DNA of 6,929 nt from Candidatus Krumholzibacteriia bacterium (lineage in GTDB: Bacteria > Krumholzibacteriota > Krumholzibacteriia > Krumholzibacteriales > Krumholzibacteriaceae): the NCBI GenBank assembly GCA_028706585.1, contig JAQTVX010000116.1, forward strand, positions 1 to 6,929. Reading direction: 5' to 3'. Positions 1 through 6,667 of this stretch are shown one piece after another; position 1 is the first letter of the stretch, and each line of letters opens with the position of its first letter. The position numbers were made by a program, and so were the translations under genes. The notes under the pieces were generated by a model that saw nothing but the letters and a program-made list of their open reading frames with translations, was not told where the DNA came from and ran no database searches.

Positions 1-413
1 AACAGCACAGCCGCCGCGAGAAGGCGACGTCGAATTTCTGCTCGAATGAGGCGCTCTGCGCCCTGGCGGCCGCCGTGTATCTCACCGCGCTCGGGGAGCG
101 CGGCTTCCGGGAGGTGGCCGAACAGAGCTATGCCAAGAGCCACGCGCTGCGCGACATGCTCGGCTCCGTGAAGGGGTGCGCTCTGCCGCTCGGAGGGCCG
201 TTCTTCCAGGAGTTCGTTCTCGATCTTCCGATCGCCGCCGTCGATTTTCTGAAGGCCGCTTCCGGGAAGGGAATCCTCGGCGGGATCCCGCTGGGCGCCT
301 CGTTCCAGGAGCTCGGCGCGAACGCCGTGCTCGTCGCCGTGACCGAGAAACGGACGAAGAAGGAGCTCGAGCTCTTCCGGGACGTGGCGGCCGGGAAGGG
401 GGCGGGACGATGA
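1..413 (+). CDS. gcvPA: Glycine dehydrogenase (decarboxylating) subunit 1, C-terminal part (gene cut by left edge)
   Basis: This is the end of the N-terminal-half subunit of the split glycine cleavage P-protein. With GcvPB it decarboxylates glycine using PLP and loads the aminomethyl group onto lipoyl-GcvH in the cytoplasm. The reading frame is open from base 3 and has no start inside the window. The first visible residues, RREKATSNFC followed by NEALCALAA, are a strongly conserved block of GcvPA. Further on, FFQEFVLDLP and a GIPLG segment match the C-terminal domain of the family. About 136 residues are visible, against roughly 440-450 for a full GcvPA, so about two thirds lies to the left. 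The stop codon TGA at 411-413 overlaps the gcvPB start by four bases (ATGA), which indicates translational coupling between two subunits needed in equal amounts. The operon promoter and any gcvT or gcvH lie outside the window. Confidence 0.93.
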   Translation, partial: QHSRREKATSNFCSNEALCALAAAVYLTALGERGFREVAEQSYAKSHALRDMLGSVKGCALPLGGPFFQEFVLDLPIAAVDFLKAASGKGILGGIPLGASFQELGANAVLVAVTEKRTKKELELFRDVAAGKGAGR

Positions 414-1849
414 GCAAGACGATTTTCGAGAAAAGCAGACCCGGTCGGCGCGGCTACCGCATTCCAGAGAGCGATTGCCCGATCCGCTCGATCGATCTTC
501 CGCATATGAGAAAGACCCCGCTCGGTCTTCCCGAGATGGGGGAGCAGGATATCGTACGCCACTACGTGGAGCTCGCGTCGAAGAACTATCACGTCGACAA
601 GGGAATCTATCCGCTGGGAAGCTGCACGATGAAGTACAACCCCCTCGTGAACGAGGAGGTGGCGCGCCTCGACGGTTTCACCGGGCTTCATCCCGAGCAG
701 AACGCCTCCGACGCGCAGGGAGCGCTCGAGCTCGCCTACCGGCTCGAACGCGCTCTCTGTGACCTGACCGGGATGGCGGCCTTCACGCTTCAGCCGGCGG
801 CGGGCGCCCATGGCGAGCTCACAGGGATCATGATTGCGCGCGCCTATTTCGCCGGACGCGGCGAGAAGCGCAAGGTCGTTCTCATTCCCGACTCGGCTCA
901 CGGGACGAACCCGGCGAGCGTCGCGACGTGCGGCTTCGCGCCGAAGACCATCGCCTCGAACGAACGCGGTCTGATCGATCCGGAGCTGCTGGAGCGGACG
1001 GTGACGGACGAGACGGCCGTTCTCATGCTCACGCTGCCGAACACACTGGGGCTTTTCGAGAGCAGTATCGGCGAGATAATACGCATCGTGCACGCGAAGG
1101 GCGCGCTCGTATATATGGACGGCGCGAACATGAACGCGCTTCTGGGCATCGTGCGCCCTGGAGAGATCGGCGTCGACATCATGCATCTCAATCTGCACAA
1201 GACCTTTTCCACGCCGCACGGCGGGGGAGGGCCGGGATCGGGTCCGGTCGGCGTGGCGAAGCATCTCGTGGACTACCTTCCAGTCCCGCGGGTCGTCGAG
1301 GAGGGCGGCGTATTCAAGCTGGTCAGCCGCTCGGAGAAATCGATCGGCAGGGTTCATCCATACCTGGGCAACTTCAACGTTTTCGTGAAGGCGTACGCGT
1401 ACATCCGGACCCTCGGCGGACCCGGTCTCAGGGAGGTCGCGGAGAACGCGATCCTCAACGCGAACTATCTCTCGGCGCGCCTGAAAAAGTCGTACGATCT
1501 CAAGTATCCGGGCCCCTGCATGCACGAGTTCGTCCTCTCGGCGCGCAATCTCAAGAAATTCGGTGTCCGGGCGACGGACGTGGTGAAGCGGCTCCTGGAT
1601 TACGGGCTCCACGCTCCGACGGTTTACTTCCCGCTCATCGTCGAGGAGGCGCTCATGATCGAGCCCGTCGAGACGGAAAGCAAGGAAACGCTCGATCACT
1701 TCGCCGATGCATTGGAGAAGATCGCCGAGGAGGCCGAGAAATGCCCCGAGAAGCTGCACGAGGCTCCCGTCACGACGCCGGTGAGGCGTCTCGACGAAGC
1801 GGTCGCGGCGCGATGCCCCGATCTGTGCTGCCCCGGGGATCTCGAATGA
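410..1849 (+). CDS. gcvPB: Glycine dehydrogenase (decarboxylating) subunit 2
   Basis: Complete C-terminal-half subunit of the glycine cleavage P-protein (479 residues, normal for the family). It carries the PLP cofactor and with GcvPA forms the active decarboxylase. Visible motifs are GSCTMKYNP at residues 70-78, QPAAGAHGE at 128-136, DSAHGTNP at 161-168, and YMDGANMNA at 235-243 with the likely PLP-nitrogen Asp237. LNLHKTFSTPHGGGG has the Schiff-base Lys264 followed by the glycine-rich loop. The open frame extends upstream to base 176, but the family N-terminus (conserved block beginning RSIDLP) and the ATGA overlap with gcvPA fix the start at 410. A purine-rich AAGGGGG at 396-402 could serve as ribosome binding site. 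The C-terminus (TPVRRLDEAVAARCP, then DLCCPGDLE) departs from the usual RNPVLRW-like ending and holds three cysteines. The identification is secure. Confidence 0.97.
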   Translation: MSKTIFEKSRPGRRGYRIPESDCPIRSIDLPHMRKTPLGLPEMGEQDIVRHYVELASKNYHVDKGIYPLGSCTMKYNPLVNEEVARLDGFTGLHPEQNASDAQGALELAYRLERALCDLTGMAAFTLQPAAGAHGELTGIMIARAYFAGRGEKRKVVLIPDSAHGTNPASVATCGFAPKTIASNERGLIDPELLERTVTDETAVLMLTLPNTLGLFESSIGEIIRIVHAKGALVYMDGANMNALLGIVRPGEIGVDIMHLNLHKTFSTPHGGGGPGSGPVGVAKHLVDYLPVPRVVEEGGVFKLVSRSEKSIGRVHPYLGNFNVFVKAYAYIRTLGGPGLREVAENAILNANYLSARLKKSYDLKYPGPCMHEFVLSARNLKKFGVRATDVVKRLLDYGLHAPTVYFPLIVEEALMIEPVETESKETLDHFADALEKIAEEAEKCPEKLHEAPVTTPVRRLDEAVAARCPDLCCPGDLE

Positions 1850-1850
1850 A

Positions 1851-2660
1851 ATGGATCGATGGTCGTTCCTCGATAGCGCCGCGGCACCCGGCGCGGAAAA
1901 CATGGCACTCGACGAGATGCTCCTCGAAGAGGCCGCGCTCCGCCGTGCGCCGGTCCTGAGGCTCTATTCGTTCGATCCGCCCGCGGTCACGATAGGCTAC
2001 CACCAGGATCCGGCGAGAATCCTCGACATGGACGCGATGCGCGCCGACGGACTCGACTGCGTGCGGCGGATCACGGGGGGCCGCGCGCTTCTTCACGAGG
2101 GAGAGCTTACCTACTGCGTCGTCGCTCCCGCCGGCGCCGGTTGCCTCGGCACAGACGCGGCCGGCGCCTACCTGAGGATATCGGAGGCGTTGGCGGCGGC
2201 GATTCGCTCGCTCGGCGTCGACGCCGAGGTGACACGGGGGCGCGAGAGCGTCGGGCGCGGCAGCGGCGCCGCGCAGCCGTGCCTCGCATCCACGACGAGG
2301 TACGAGCTCGCCGTCCGCGGGCGGAAGATCGCCGGAAGCGCCCAGCGCAAGACGGCAACCGCGTTTCTCCAGCATGGCTCCATTCTCATGAGACCCGGCA
2401 GCTCCCGGATCGTGCGTTACCTCCTAGGCGCTCGGGGTTCGCTCGAAGATCGGGTAACGAGCATCGAGGGGGAGCTTGCCCGTTCGGTGGACGAGCAGGC
2501 GCTGCGCGCGGCGATCGCCGGCGCTTTCCTGGGAGTATTCGATGTGGAATGGGAGCCGCTGCGCCTCTCGGAGCGCGACCGGGGCGAGATCGCCTCACGC
2601 GCCGCGGAGAAGCGCCGCGAGATGAACGCGTGTTTCGCGGGGGAGGTTTGCTCCCCATGA
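1851..2660 (+). CDS. lipM: Lipoate/octanoate transferase, probably LipM-type octanoyltransferase
   Basis: Member of the biotin/lipoate A/B protein ligase fold family, 269 residues (B. subtilis LipM is about 278). LipM-type enzymes move octanoate from acyl carrier protein to GcvH, the first step of endogenous lipoate assembly. The visible family motifs are ENMALDE near the N-terminus, RRITGGRALLHEGELTY around residues 73-90, and a block starting PCLASTTRYEL, continuing GRKIAGSAQ and ending LQHGSILM. In that block Cys144 occupies the place of the LipM acyl-thioester cysteine, and Lys159 is the conserved active-site lysine. ATP-dependent LplA ligases normally lack this cysteine, and LipL differs in the surrounding motif. 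The start at 1851 is one base after the gcvPB stop and gives the expected N-terminus (RWSFLDSAAAPGAENMALDE). The stop overlaps dppB by ATGA. Its position beside gcvPAB supports GcvH as the acceptor. A lipoate ligase is the main alternative. Confidence 0.85.
   Translation: MDRWSFLDSAAAPGAENMALDEMLLEEAALRRAPVLRLYSFDPPAVTIGYHQDPARILDMDAMRADGLDCVRRITGGRALLHEGELTYCVVAPAGAGCLGTDAAGAYLRISEALAAAIRSLGVDAEVTRGRESVGRGSGAAQPCLASTTRYELAVRGRKIAGSAQRKTATAFLQHGSILMRPGSSRIVRYLLGARGSLEDRVTSIEGELARSVDEQALRAAIAGAFLGVFDVEWEPLRLSERDRGEIASRAAEKRREMNACFAGEVCSP
2640..2656 (+). promoter_or_regulatory. Ribosome binding site of dppB inside a perfect hairpin
   Basis: The Shine-Dalgarno sequence GGGAGG (2641-2646) lies ten bases before the dppB ATG at 2657. 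GGGGAG (2640-2645) is exactly complementary to CTCCCC (2651-2656), with a five-base loop GTTTG, so the mRNA could fold into a six-base-pair, nearly all G-C stem ending right at the start codon. A ribosome finishing lipM would cover and melt this stem and could re-initiate on the overlapping ATGA. The sequence match is seen directly; the regulatory role is inferred. Confidence 0.5.
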
Positions 2661-3637
2661 GCAGATTTCTCGTTCGGCGCCTCATTCAATCAGTTGTTCT
2701 CCTCTTCATAGTTCTCACCATCACGTTTTTTCTCCTGCGCCTCGCTCCGGGGGATCCGATGTCGCGTTACTACAATCCCGACTTCAGCCCCGAGATGGCG
2801 AGGCAAGTCAGGGAGAGCCTCGGGCTCGACAGACCGCTCATCGAGCAGTACTTCCGGTGGATACGAGCATTCGCGCGAGGGGATTTCGGGGAGAGCATCC
2901 GGTATCAGCGTCCCGTGCGCGAGCTGCTCGCCGAGGCGATTCCGAACACGCTCCGCCTGACGATCGCCGCGCTCGCGCTCCACATACTGGTCGGGATCTT
3001 CCTCGGAGTGCTCTCGGCGGCCCGCAGGTATTCGCCGTTCGACCGCGTGAACACGATCGCGGCGCTCTTCGTCTACTCGATACCGGAGTTCTGGCTCGCG
3101 CTCATGCTCATACTCGTGTTCTCCCTCAAGATCCACGCGCTGCCTTCATCCCATATGCAATCGCTGGACGTCGAGGGGATGTCGGCCCTGTCGCTTTTCC
3201 TCGATCGCGCGAGACATCTCGTGCTGCCCGCTTTCGTTCTCGGCATCGCATCCGCGGCGAGCACGGCGCGCTACATGCGCGGCTCGATGCTCGATGTCCT
3301 GCGCGAGGACTACATTCGAACGGCGCGCGCGAAGGGTCTCCCCGAGAACCGGGTCATTCTCAAGCACGCGCTCAAGAACGCGGCGCTGCCGGTCGTAACG
3401 ATCATCGGGCTCGACCTTCCGTTCCTGCTCGGCGGCGCGGTGATCGTGGAGACGATCTTTTCCTGGCCGGGTATGGGGAGGCTCGCGGTCGATGCAATCT
3501 ACGCGAGGGATTATCCCGTCGTGCTCGCGATCAATTTCGTCGTCGCGGCGATCGTGATCATCGCGAATCTCTTGACCGATATCGCCTACGGCGTCCTCGA
3601 TCCGCGGATAACCGTGGGCCGGGGCGGCGGAAAATGA
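2657..3637 (+). CDS. dppB: ABC transporter permease, DppB/OppB family (peptide/nickel-type importer)
   Basis: Inner-membrane permease of 326 residues, the usual length for this family. With the second permease it forms the channel of a peptide/nickel-type ABC importer. The N-terminus has the family pattern: MSRFLVRRL, a hydrophobic helix at about 9-29, then RLAPGDP (28-34). GLDRPL then IEQYFRW and GDFGESI follow in the first periplasmic region. Further hydrophobic segments lie near 99-119, 133-157, 188-202, 244-264 and 287-310. The cytoplasmic EAA loop that contacts the ATPases is residues 219-240 (YIRTARAKG, then HALKNA), followed by the ETIFSWPGMG motif. The open frame extends far upstream through lipM, but the family N-terminus, the Shine-Dalgarno and the ATGA overlap place the start at 2657. 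Substrate cannot be read from the permease alone; dipeptide, oligopeptide or nickel are possible. The dppB name is by family resemblance. Confidence 0.9.
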   Translation: MSRFLVRRLIQSVVLLFIVLTITFFLLRLAPGDPMSRYYNPDFSPEMARQVRESLGLDRPLIEQYFRWIRAFARGDFGESIRYQRPVRELLAEAIPNTLRLTIAALALHILVGIFLGVLSAARRYSPFDRVNTIAALFVYSIPEFWLALMLILVFSLKIHALPSSHMQSLDVEGMSALSLFLDRARHLVLPAFVLGIASAASTARYMRGSMLDVLREDYIRTARAKGLPENRVILKHALKNAALPVVTIIGLDLPFLLGGAVIVETIFSWPGMGRLAVDAIYARDYPVVLAINFVVAAIVIIANLLTDIAYGVLDPRITVGRGGGK

Positions 3638-3646
3638 GGACCGAAT

Positions 3647-3656
3647 CCATGCATGG
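3647..3656. repeat. Perfect 10-bp palindrome before dppC
   Basis: CCATGCATGG reads the same on both strands and lies in the 28-base gap between dppB and dppC. Its last two bases begin the dppC ribosome binding site GGAGAG (3655-3660), five bases before the ATG at 3666. It has no loop, so a stable RNA hairpin is unlikely. It could be a protein site or chance. Confidence 0.3.
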
Positions 3657-3665
3657 AGAGACGCA

Positions 3666-4553
3666 ATGAGCCCAGTCGAAGACGATCCGGCAGGCGCGCG
3701 GCGGACGCAGAGGCTCTGGTCGCAGGGCTGGTCGCGGTTCCGGAAAAACCGCTTCGGCATGGCGGGCGCGGGAATCATCCTCGTGCTATACCTCGCCGCC
3801 GCCTTGGCGCCGATGCTCACGCCGTACGATCCGATCGCGCAGGGGGACGTGCCGAGGATGCGCTACGTCGCTCCCTGCATGGAGCATCCGCTCGGAACGG
3901 ATAAGTTCGGGAGAGACGTCCTCTCGCGGGTCATCTACGGCTCGCGGATCTCGCTCATGATCGGCATTCTGGCCGTCACGATAGCGATCCTACTCGGCGC
4001 GCTCGTGGGCGCCGCGGCAGGATATTTCGGCGGGGCGACGGACGCGATCCTGATGCGGATCGTCGATGCGCTGCTCGCGGTGCCGCGCATCTTCCTTCTG
4101 ATCACCTGCGTCGCCCTGTTTTCCGGGTCTGTATGGCTCATCATCGTTCTCCTCGGCGCGACCGGCTGGATGACGACGGCGCGCCTGGTGCGCGCCCAGG
4201 TTCTCTCCCTCAGGAACCTCGATTACGTGAAGGCTGCGGAGGCGCTCGGAGCCGGGGGGAGAAGCATCATCTGGAGACACGTCATACCGAACACCGCGAC
4301 CGTCATCATAGTCGCGGCGACCCTGCGCATCGGCGGGATCATTCTCACGGAGGCCTCCCTGAGCTTTCTCGGGCTCGGCGTGCCGCCGCCGACGCCGAGC
4401 TGGGGGCAAATGGTATTCGAGGGGCGGGAGGCGCTTTTGAGCGCCTGGTGGCTTTCGACCTTCCCAGGAATCGCGATAGCTGTTACCGTGATCGGGTTCA
4501 ACCTTCTCGGCGACGCCCTGAAGGATGCGTTCGACCCGAGACAATTCGTCTGA
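3666..4553 (+). CDS. dppC: ABC transporter permease, DppC/OppC family (peptide/nickel-type importer)
   Basis: Second inner-membrane permease of the importer, 295 residues, a normal length for the family. The N-terminal cytoplasmic stretch ends in RFRKNRFGMAG, followed by a first hydrophobic helix at about 31-50 and the family signature LTPYDP. The conserved HPLGTDKFGRDVLSR block (74-88) marks the OppC/DppC type. Hydrophobic segments follow near 97-118, 128-152, 155-170, 211-231 and 265-285. The EAA loop is residues 187-209 (YVKAAEALG, then WRHVIPN). The C-terminal LSFLGLGVPPPTPSWG and GDALKDAFDPR motifs are typical and show that the gene is complete. No in-frame start lies just upstream, and GGAGAG at 3655-3660 gives good spacing. 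It is 28 bases from dppB and nine bases from dppD, clearly within one operon. Confidence 0.92.
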   Translation: MSPVEDDPAGARRTQRLWSQGWSRFRKNRFGMAGAGIILVLYLAAALAPMLTPYDPIAQGDVPRMRYVAPCMEHPLGTDKFGRDVLSRVIYGSRISLMIGILAVTIAILLGALVGAAAGYFGGATDAILMRIVDALLAVPRIFLLITCVALFSGSVWLIIVLLGATGWMTTARLVRAQVLSLRNLDYVKAAEALGAGGRSIIWRHVIPNTATVIIVAATLRIGGIILTEASLSFLGLGVPPPTPSWGQMVFEGREALLSAWWLSTFPGIAIAVTVIGFNLLGDALKDAFDPRQFV

Positions 4554-4562
4554 GAGGCCGAT

Positions 4563-5534
4563 ATGGATACGCTCATCGACGTGCGAAATCTCACGACCGT
4601 GTTCGAAACGGAGCAGGGCGGCTCCCGCGTCGTCGACGGAGTGAGCTTCCACGTTGATTCAGCCGAGGCCGTGGGGCTCGTGGGCGAATCCGGTTGCGGA
4701 AAGAGCGTGACGGCGCTTTCGATCATGCGTCTAATCTCGTCTCCCGGCCGGATCGCCGGAGGCGAGATTCTATTCGAGGGACGGAACCTCCTCGCACTGA
4801 GCGAGAAGGAGATGCGGAAGGTGCGCGGGAACAAGATCTCGATCGTGTTCCAGGAGCCGCTCACGAGTCTCAACCCGGTTTTCACATGCGGAGAGCAGGT
4901 GCGCGAGGCGATCGCGTTGCACCAGAAGGTGTCCCGATCGGAGTCGAAGACGAGGGCTATCGAGATGCTTCGCCTCGTGCGGATTCCCGATCCGGAAAAA
5001 CGCTACGGCGCGTACCCGCACCAGATGAGCGGCGGGATGCGCCAGCGCGTGATGATCGCGATGGCGCTGAGTTGCGAGCCGCGGCTCCTCATCGCCGACG
5101 AGCCGACGAGCGCGCTGGACGTCTCGGTCCAGGGGCAGGTCATAGAGCTCCTGTGCGAGCTCCAGGCCCGCCTGCGGATGGCGGTCCTTCTCATCACGCA
5201 CGACCTTGCCGTGGTAGCCCAAATGGCCAGCCGCGTCATCGTCATGTACGCGGGCTCGATCGTCGAGGAAGCGCCTGTCCGCGAGCTCTTCGACGCGACC
5301 GCGCATCCCTACACGCAGGGGCTTCTCGGGTCGATCGCCAGGCTCGGACAGCGCAGCGGACCGCTTTCGACGATCCCCGGAAACGTTCCGGACCCGTTCG
5401 GTCTTCCGCCGGGCTGCCGCTTCAGCGACCGGTGTCCCAGAAGATTCGAAAAATGTTCCTCGGCGGAGCCGCCTCTGATAGACATATCGCCGGCTCATCG
5501 TTCGCGATGCTGGCTGTGCGGAGGACGCGGATGA
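4563..5534 (+). CDS. dppD: ABC transporter ATP-binding protein, DppD/OppD family
   Basis: First ATPase of the importer, 323 residues. It hydrolyses ATP at the cytoplasmic face together with the DppF-like partner to drive uptake through the two permeases. All catalytic elements are present: Walker A GESGCGKS at 41-48, Q-loop Gln97 in FQEPLTSLNP, signature MSGGMRQR at 155-162, Walker B LLIADE at 175-180 with catalytic Glu180, D-loop SALD at 183-186, and switch His213. The C-terminal oligopeptide-transporter extension (HPYTQGLLGS, PGCRFSDRCP) has cysteines at 285, 291, 298 and 316. In some DppD proteins such a set binds an iron-sulfur cluster; here that is inferred. GAGAGG at 4552-4557 is the ribosome binding site, and the stop overlaps dppF by ATGA. 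Nothing is truncated. Confidence 0.94.
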   Translation: MDTLIDVRNLTTVFETEQGGSRVVDGVSFHVDSAEAVGLVGESGCGKSVTALSIMRLISSPGRIAGGEILFEGRNLLALSEKEMRKVRGNKISIVFQEPLTSLNPVFTCGEQVREAIALHQKVSRSESKTRAIEMLRLVRIPDPEKRYGAYPHQMSGGMRQRVMIAMALSCEPRLLIADEPTSALDVSVQGQVIELLCELQARLRMAVLLITHDLAVVAQMASRVIVMYAGSIVEEAPVRELFDATAHPYTQGLLGSIARLGQRSGPLSTIPGNVPDPFGLPPGCRFSDRCPRRFEKCSSAEPPLIDISPAHRSRCWLCGGRG

Positions 5535-6502
5535 ATATTCTCGAGGCGCAGGGAATAAGGAAATACTACCGCTCATCCGCGGGGCTATTTTTCGTGACGA
5601 GCCCCGTCGTCAGAGCGGTGGACGGGGTCGATCTAACGCTGGAGAAGGGCAAGACCGTCGGTCTCGTCGGCGAGTCGGGATGCGGTAAGAGCACCCTTGC
5701 GCGGGTGCTCATCAGGTTGGAGGAGCCGACGGAGGGGAGCATCCGTCTCGGCGGCGCCGATTTTCTCGCGCTCCGCGGGGGCGAGCTGCGTAAGGCGCGG
5801 CGAAGAATCCAGATGGTGTTCCAGGATCCCTACTCTTCGCTCAATCCCCGTCTCTCGATCGGAAGCACGATCGCCGAGGGGATCAGGATCCACAAGCTCG
5901 CCCGGGGCGCCGAGGTGAAAGAGCGGGTCTCGAGGCTCCTCGAAAAGGTCGGCCTTCCGTCGTCGGCCTCCGCCAAGTACCCTCACGAGTTCTCGGGGGG
6001 GCAGAGACAGCGGATAGGCATCGCGCGAGCCCTCGCCGTCGAGCCGGAGGTGCTCATCGCGGACGAGCCCGTCTCCGCTCTGGACGTCTCGATCAGGGCC
6101 CAGATCATCAACCTTCTGGAGGATCTCCAGACGGAAATGGGGCTCACCTATCTTTTCATCGCCCACGATCTCGGAATCGTCGAGCACGTGAGCGACGTCG
6201 TCGTTGTCATGTACTGCGGCAAGGTTGTCGAGCAGGCCCCGACCGGGGACATCTTCAGGGAGCCGCTTCACCCGTACACCGCGGGGCTCATAGCTTCCGT
6301 GCCGGTCGCGGATCCCGCGCTCGCGAGAGCCAGGGCCGCCATCCCGGGGGACGTGCCGAGCCCCGTCAACCTCCCGTCCGGCTGCGCGTTCAATCCACGC
6401 TGTCCGCGGGTCATGGATATTTGCCGCATCGAGAGACCCGATCTCATCCAGCTTGGAGCCGGGCGGCTGGTGAGATGCTGGATTCATCAAAAGAAGGCGT
6501 GA
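5531..6502 (+). CDS. dppF: ABC transporter ATP-binding protein, DppF/OppF family
   Basis: Second ATPase of the importer, 323 residues, forming the nucleotide-binding pair with DppD. Motifs are Walker A GESGCGKS at 47-54, Q-loop Gln98 in FQDPYSSLNPR, the fully conserved signature FSGGQRQR at 154-161, Walker B VLIADE at 174-179 with Glu179, D-loop SALD at 182-185, and switch His212. FQDPYSSLNPR and the loop between the first two strands (SSAGLFFVTSPVVRAV) are typical of the F-type rather than the D-type subunit. The C-terminal extension again has cysteines at 285, 291, 298 and 316. The open frame extends back into dppD, but the conserved N-terminus (ILEAQGIRKYY), GGAGG at 5520-5524 and the ATGA overlap with dppD set the start at 5531. 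It is the last gene of the run; no strong hairpin terminator follows it. Confidence 0.94.
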   Translation: MNILEAQGIRKYYRSSAGLFFVTSPVVRAVDGVDLTLEKGKTVGLVGESGCGKSTLARVLIRLEEPTEGSIRLGGADFLALRGGELRKARRRIQMVFQDPYSSLNPRLSIGSTIAEGIRIHKLARGAEVKERVSRLLEKVGLPSSASAKYPHEFSGGQRQRIGIARALAVEPEVLIADEPVSALDVSIRAQIINLLEDLQTEMGLTYLFIAHDLGIVEHVSDVVVVMYCGKVVEQAPTGDIFREPLHPYTAGLIASVPVADPALARARAAIPGDVPSPVNLPSGCAFNPRCPRVMDICRIERPDLIQLGAGRLVRCWIHQKKA

Positions 6503-6617
6503 TTTTTCGCTCCGCAGGGGTTAACTCCGTATTTCTTTTGGTATTGACATCCTCGTCCCAATGTAGTTATTTGACTGAAAAGCCTCGTTCTTCATGGGCA
6601 ATCCGCATCCTGTTACT

Positions 6618-6626
6618 TGTTTTAAT
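6618..6626 (+). promoter_or_regulatory. Candidate extended -10 promoter
   Basis: TGTTTTAAT matches the extended -10 pattern TGn followed by a hexamer that agrees with TATAAT at five of six bases. No good -35 lies 16-18 bases upstream, which extended -10 promoters tolerate. Transcription would start about base 6633, giving a leader of some 40 bases to the ATG at 6675. It assumes a primary sigma factor of ordinary specificity. Confidence 0.35.
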
Positions 6627-6662
6627 ATATACGCTTACGCAGACTAGCCGCATAGAAATCTT

Positions 6663-6667
6663 AGGAG
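6663..6667 (+). promoter_or_regulatory. Ribosome binding site of the last gene
   Basis: AGGAG at 6663-6667, seven bases before the ATG at 6675, is an ideal Shine-Dalgarno. It decides the start of the right-edge gene and shows that the open frame there is translated. Confidence 0.7.

Noticed and set aside
128..1903. Open frame of 591 codons on the - strand covering gcvPA and gcvPB
   Set aside because: It is antisense to two securely identified genes, its product is Arg/Glu/His-rich without recognisable domains, and such frames are common opposite GC-rich genes where stop codons are rare.
928..1959. Long + strand frame of 343 codons overlapping gcvPB and lipM
   Set aside because: The product is Arg/Gly-rich, low in hydrophobic residues and lies out of frame with both real genes; it is a shadow of GC-rich codons. 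The ATG at 1846 in this frame is therefore not the lipM start.
3870..3890. Short inverted repeat GCTCC/GGAGC inside dppC
   Set aside because: A five-pair stem with a six-base loop within conserved coding sequence (encoding APCMEHP) is expected by chance in GC-rich DNA.
2657..6502. Naming the importer as a nickel (NikBCDE) system
   Set aside because: Nickel and peptide importers share these permease and ATPase families. There is no nickel-binding protein, hydrogenase, urease or NikR site nearby, so the broader peptide/nickel label was kept.
6484..6510. Rho-independent terminator at the end of dppF
   Set aside because: A run of five T follows the stop, but the only pairing in front of it is ATCA with TGAT across a ten-base loop, too weak to terminate.
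6544..6572. TTGACA as a -35 box of a standard promoter
   Set aside because: The hexamer is perfect, but with spacers of 16-18 bases the -10 positions (GTTATT, TTATTT, TATTTG) match TATAAT at three bases or fewer. It is noted as an orphan element only.
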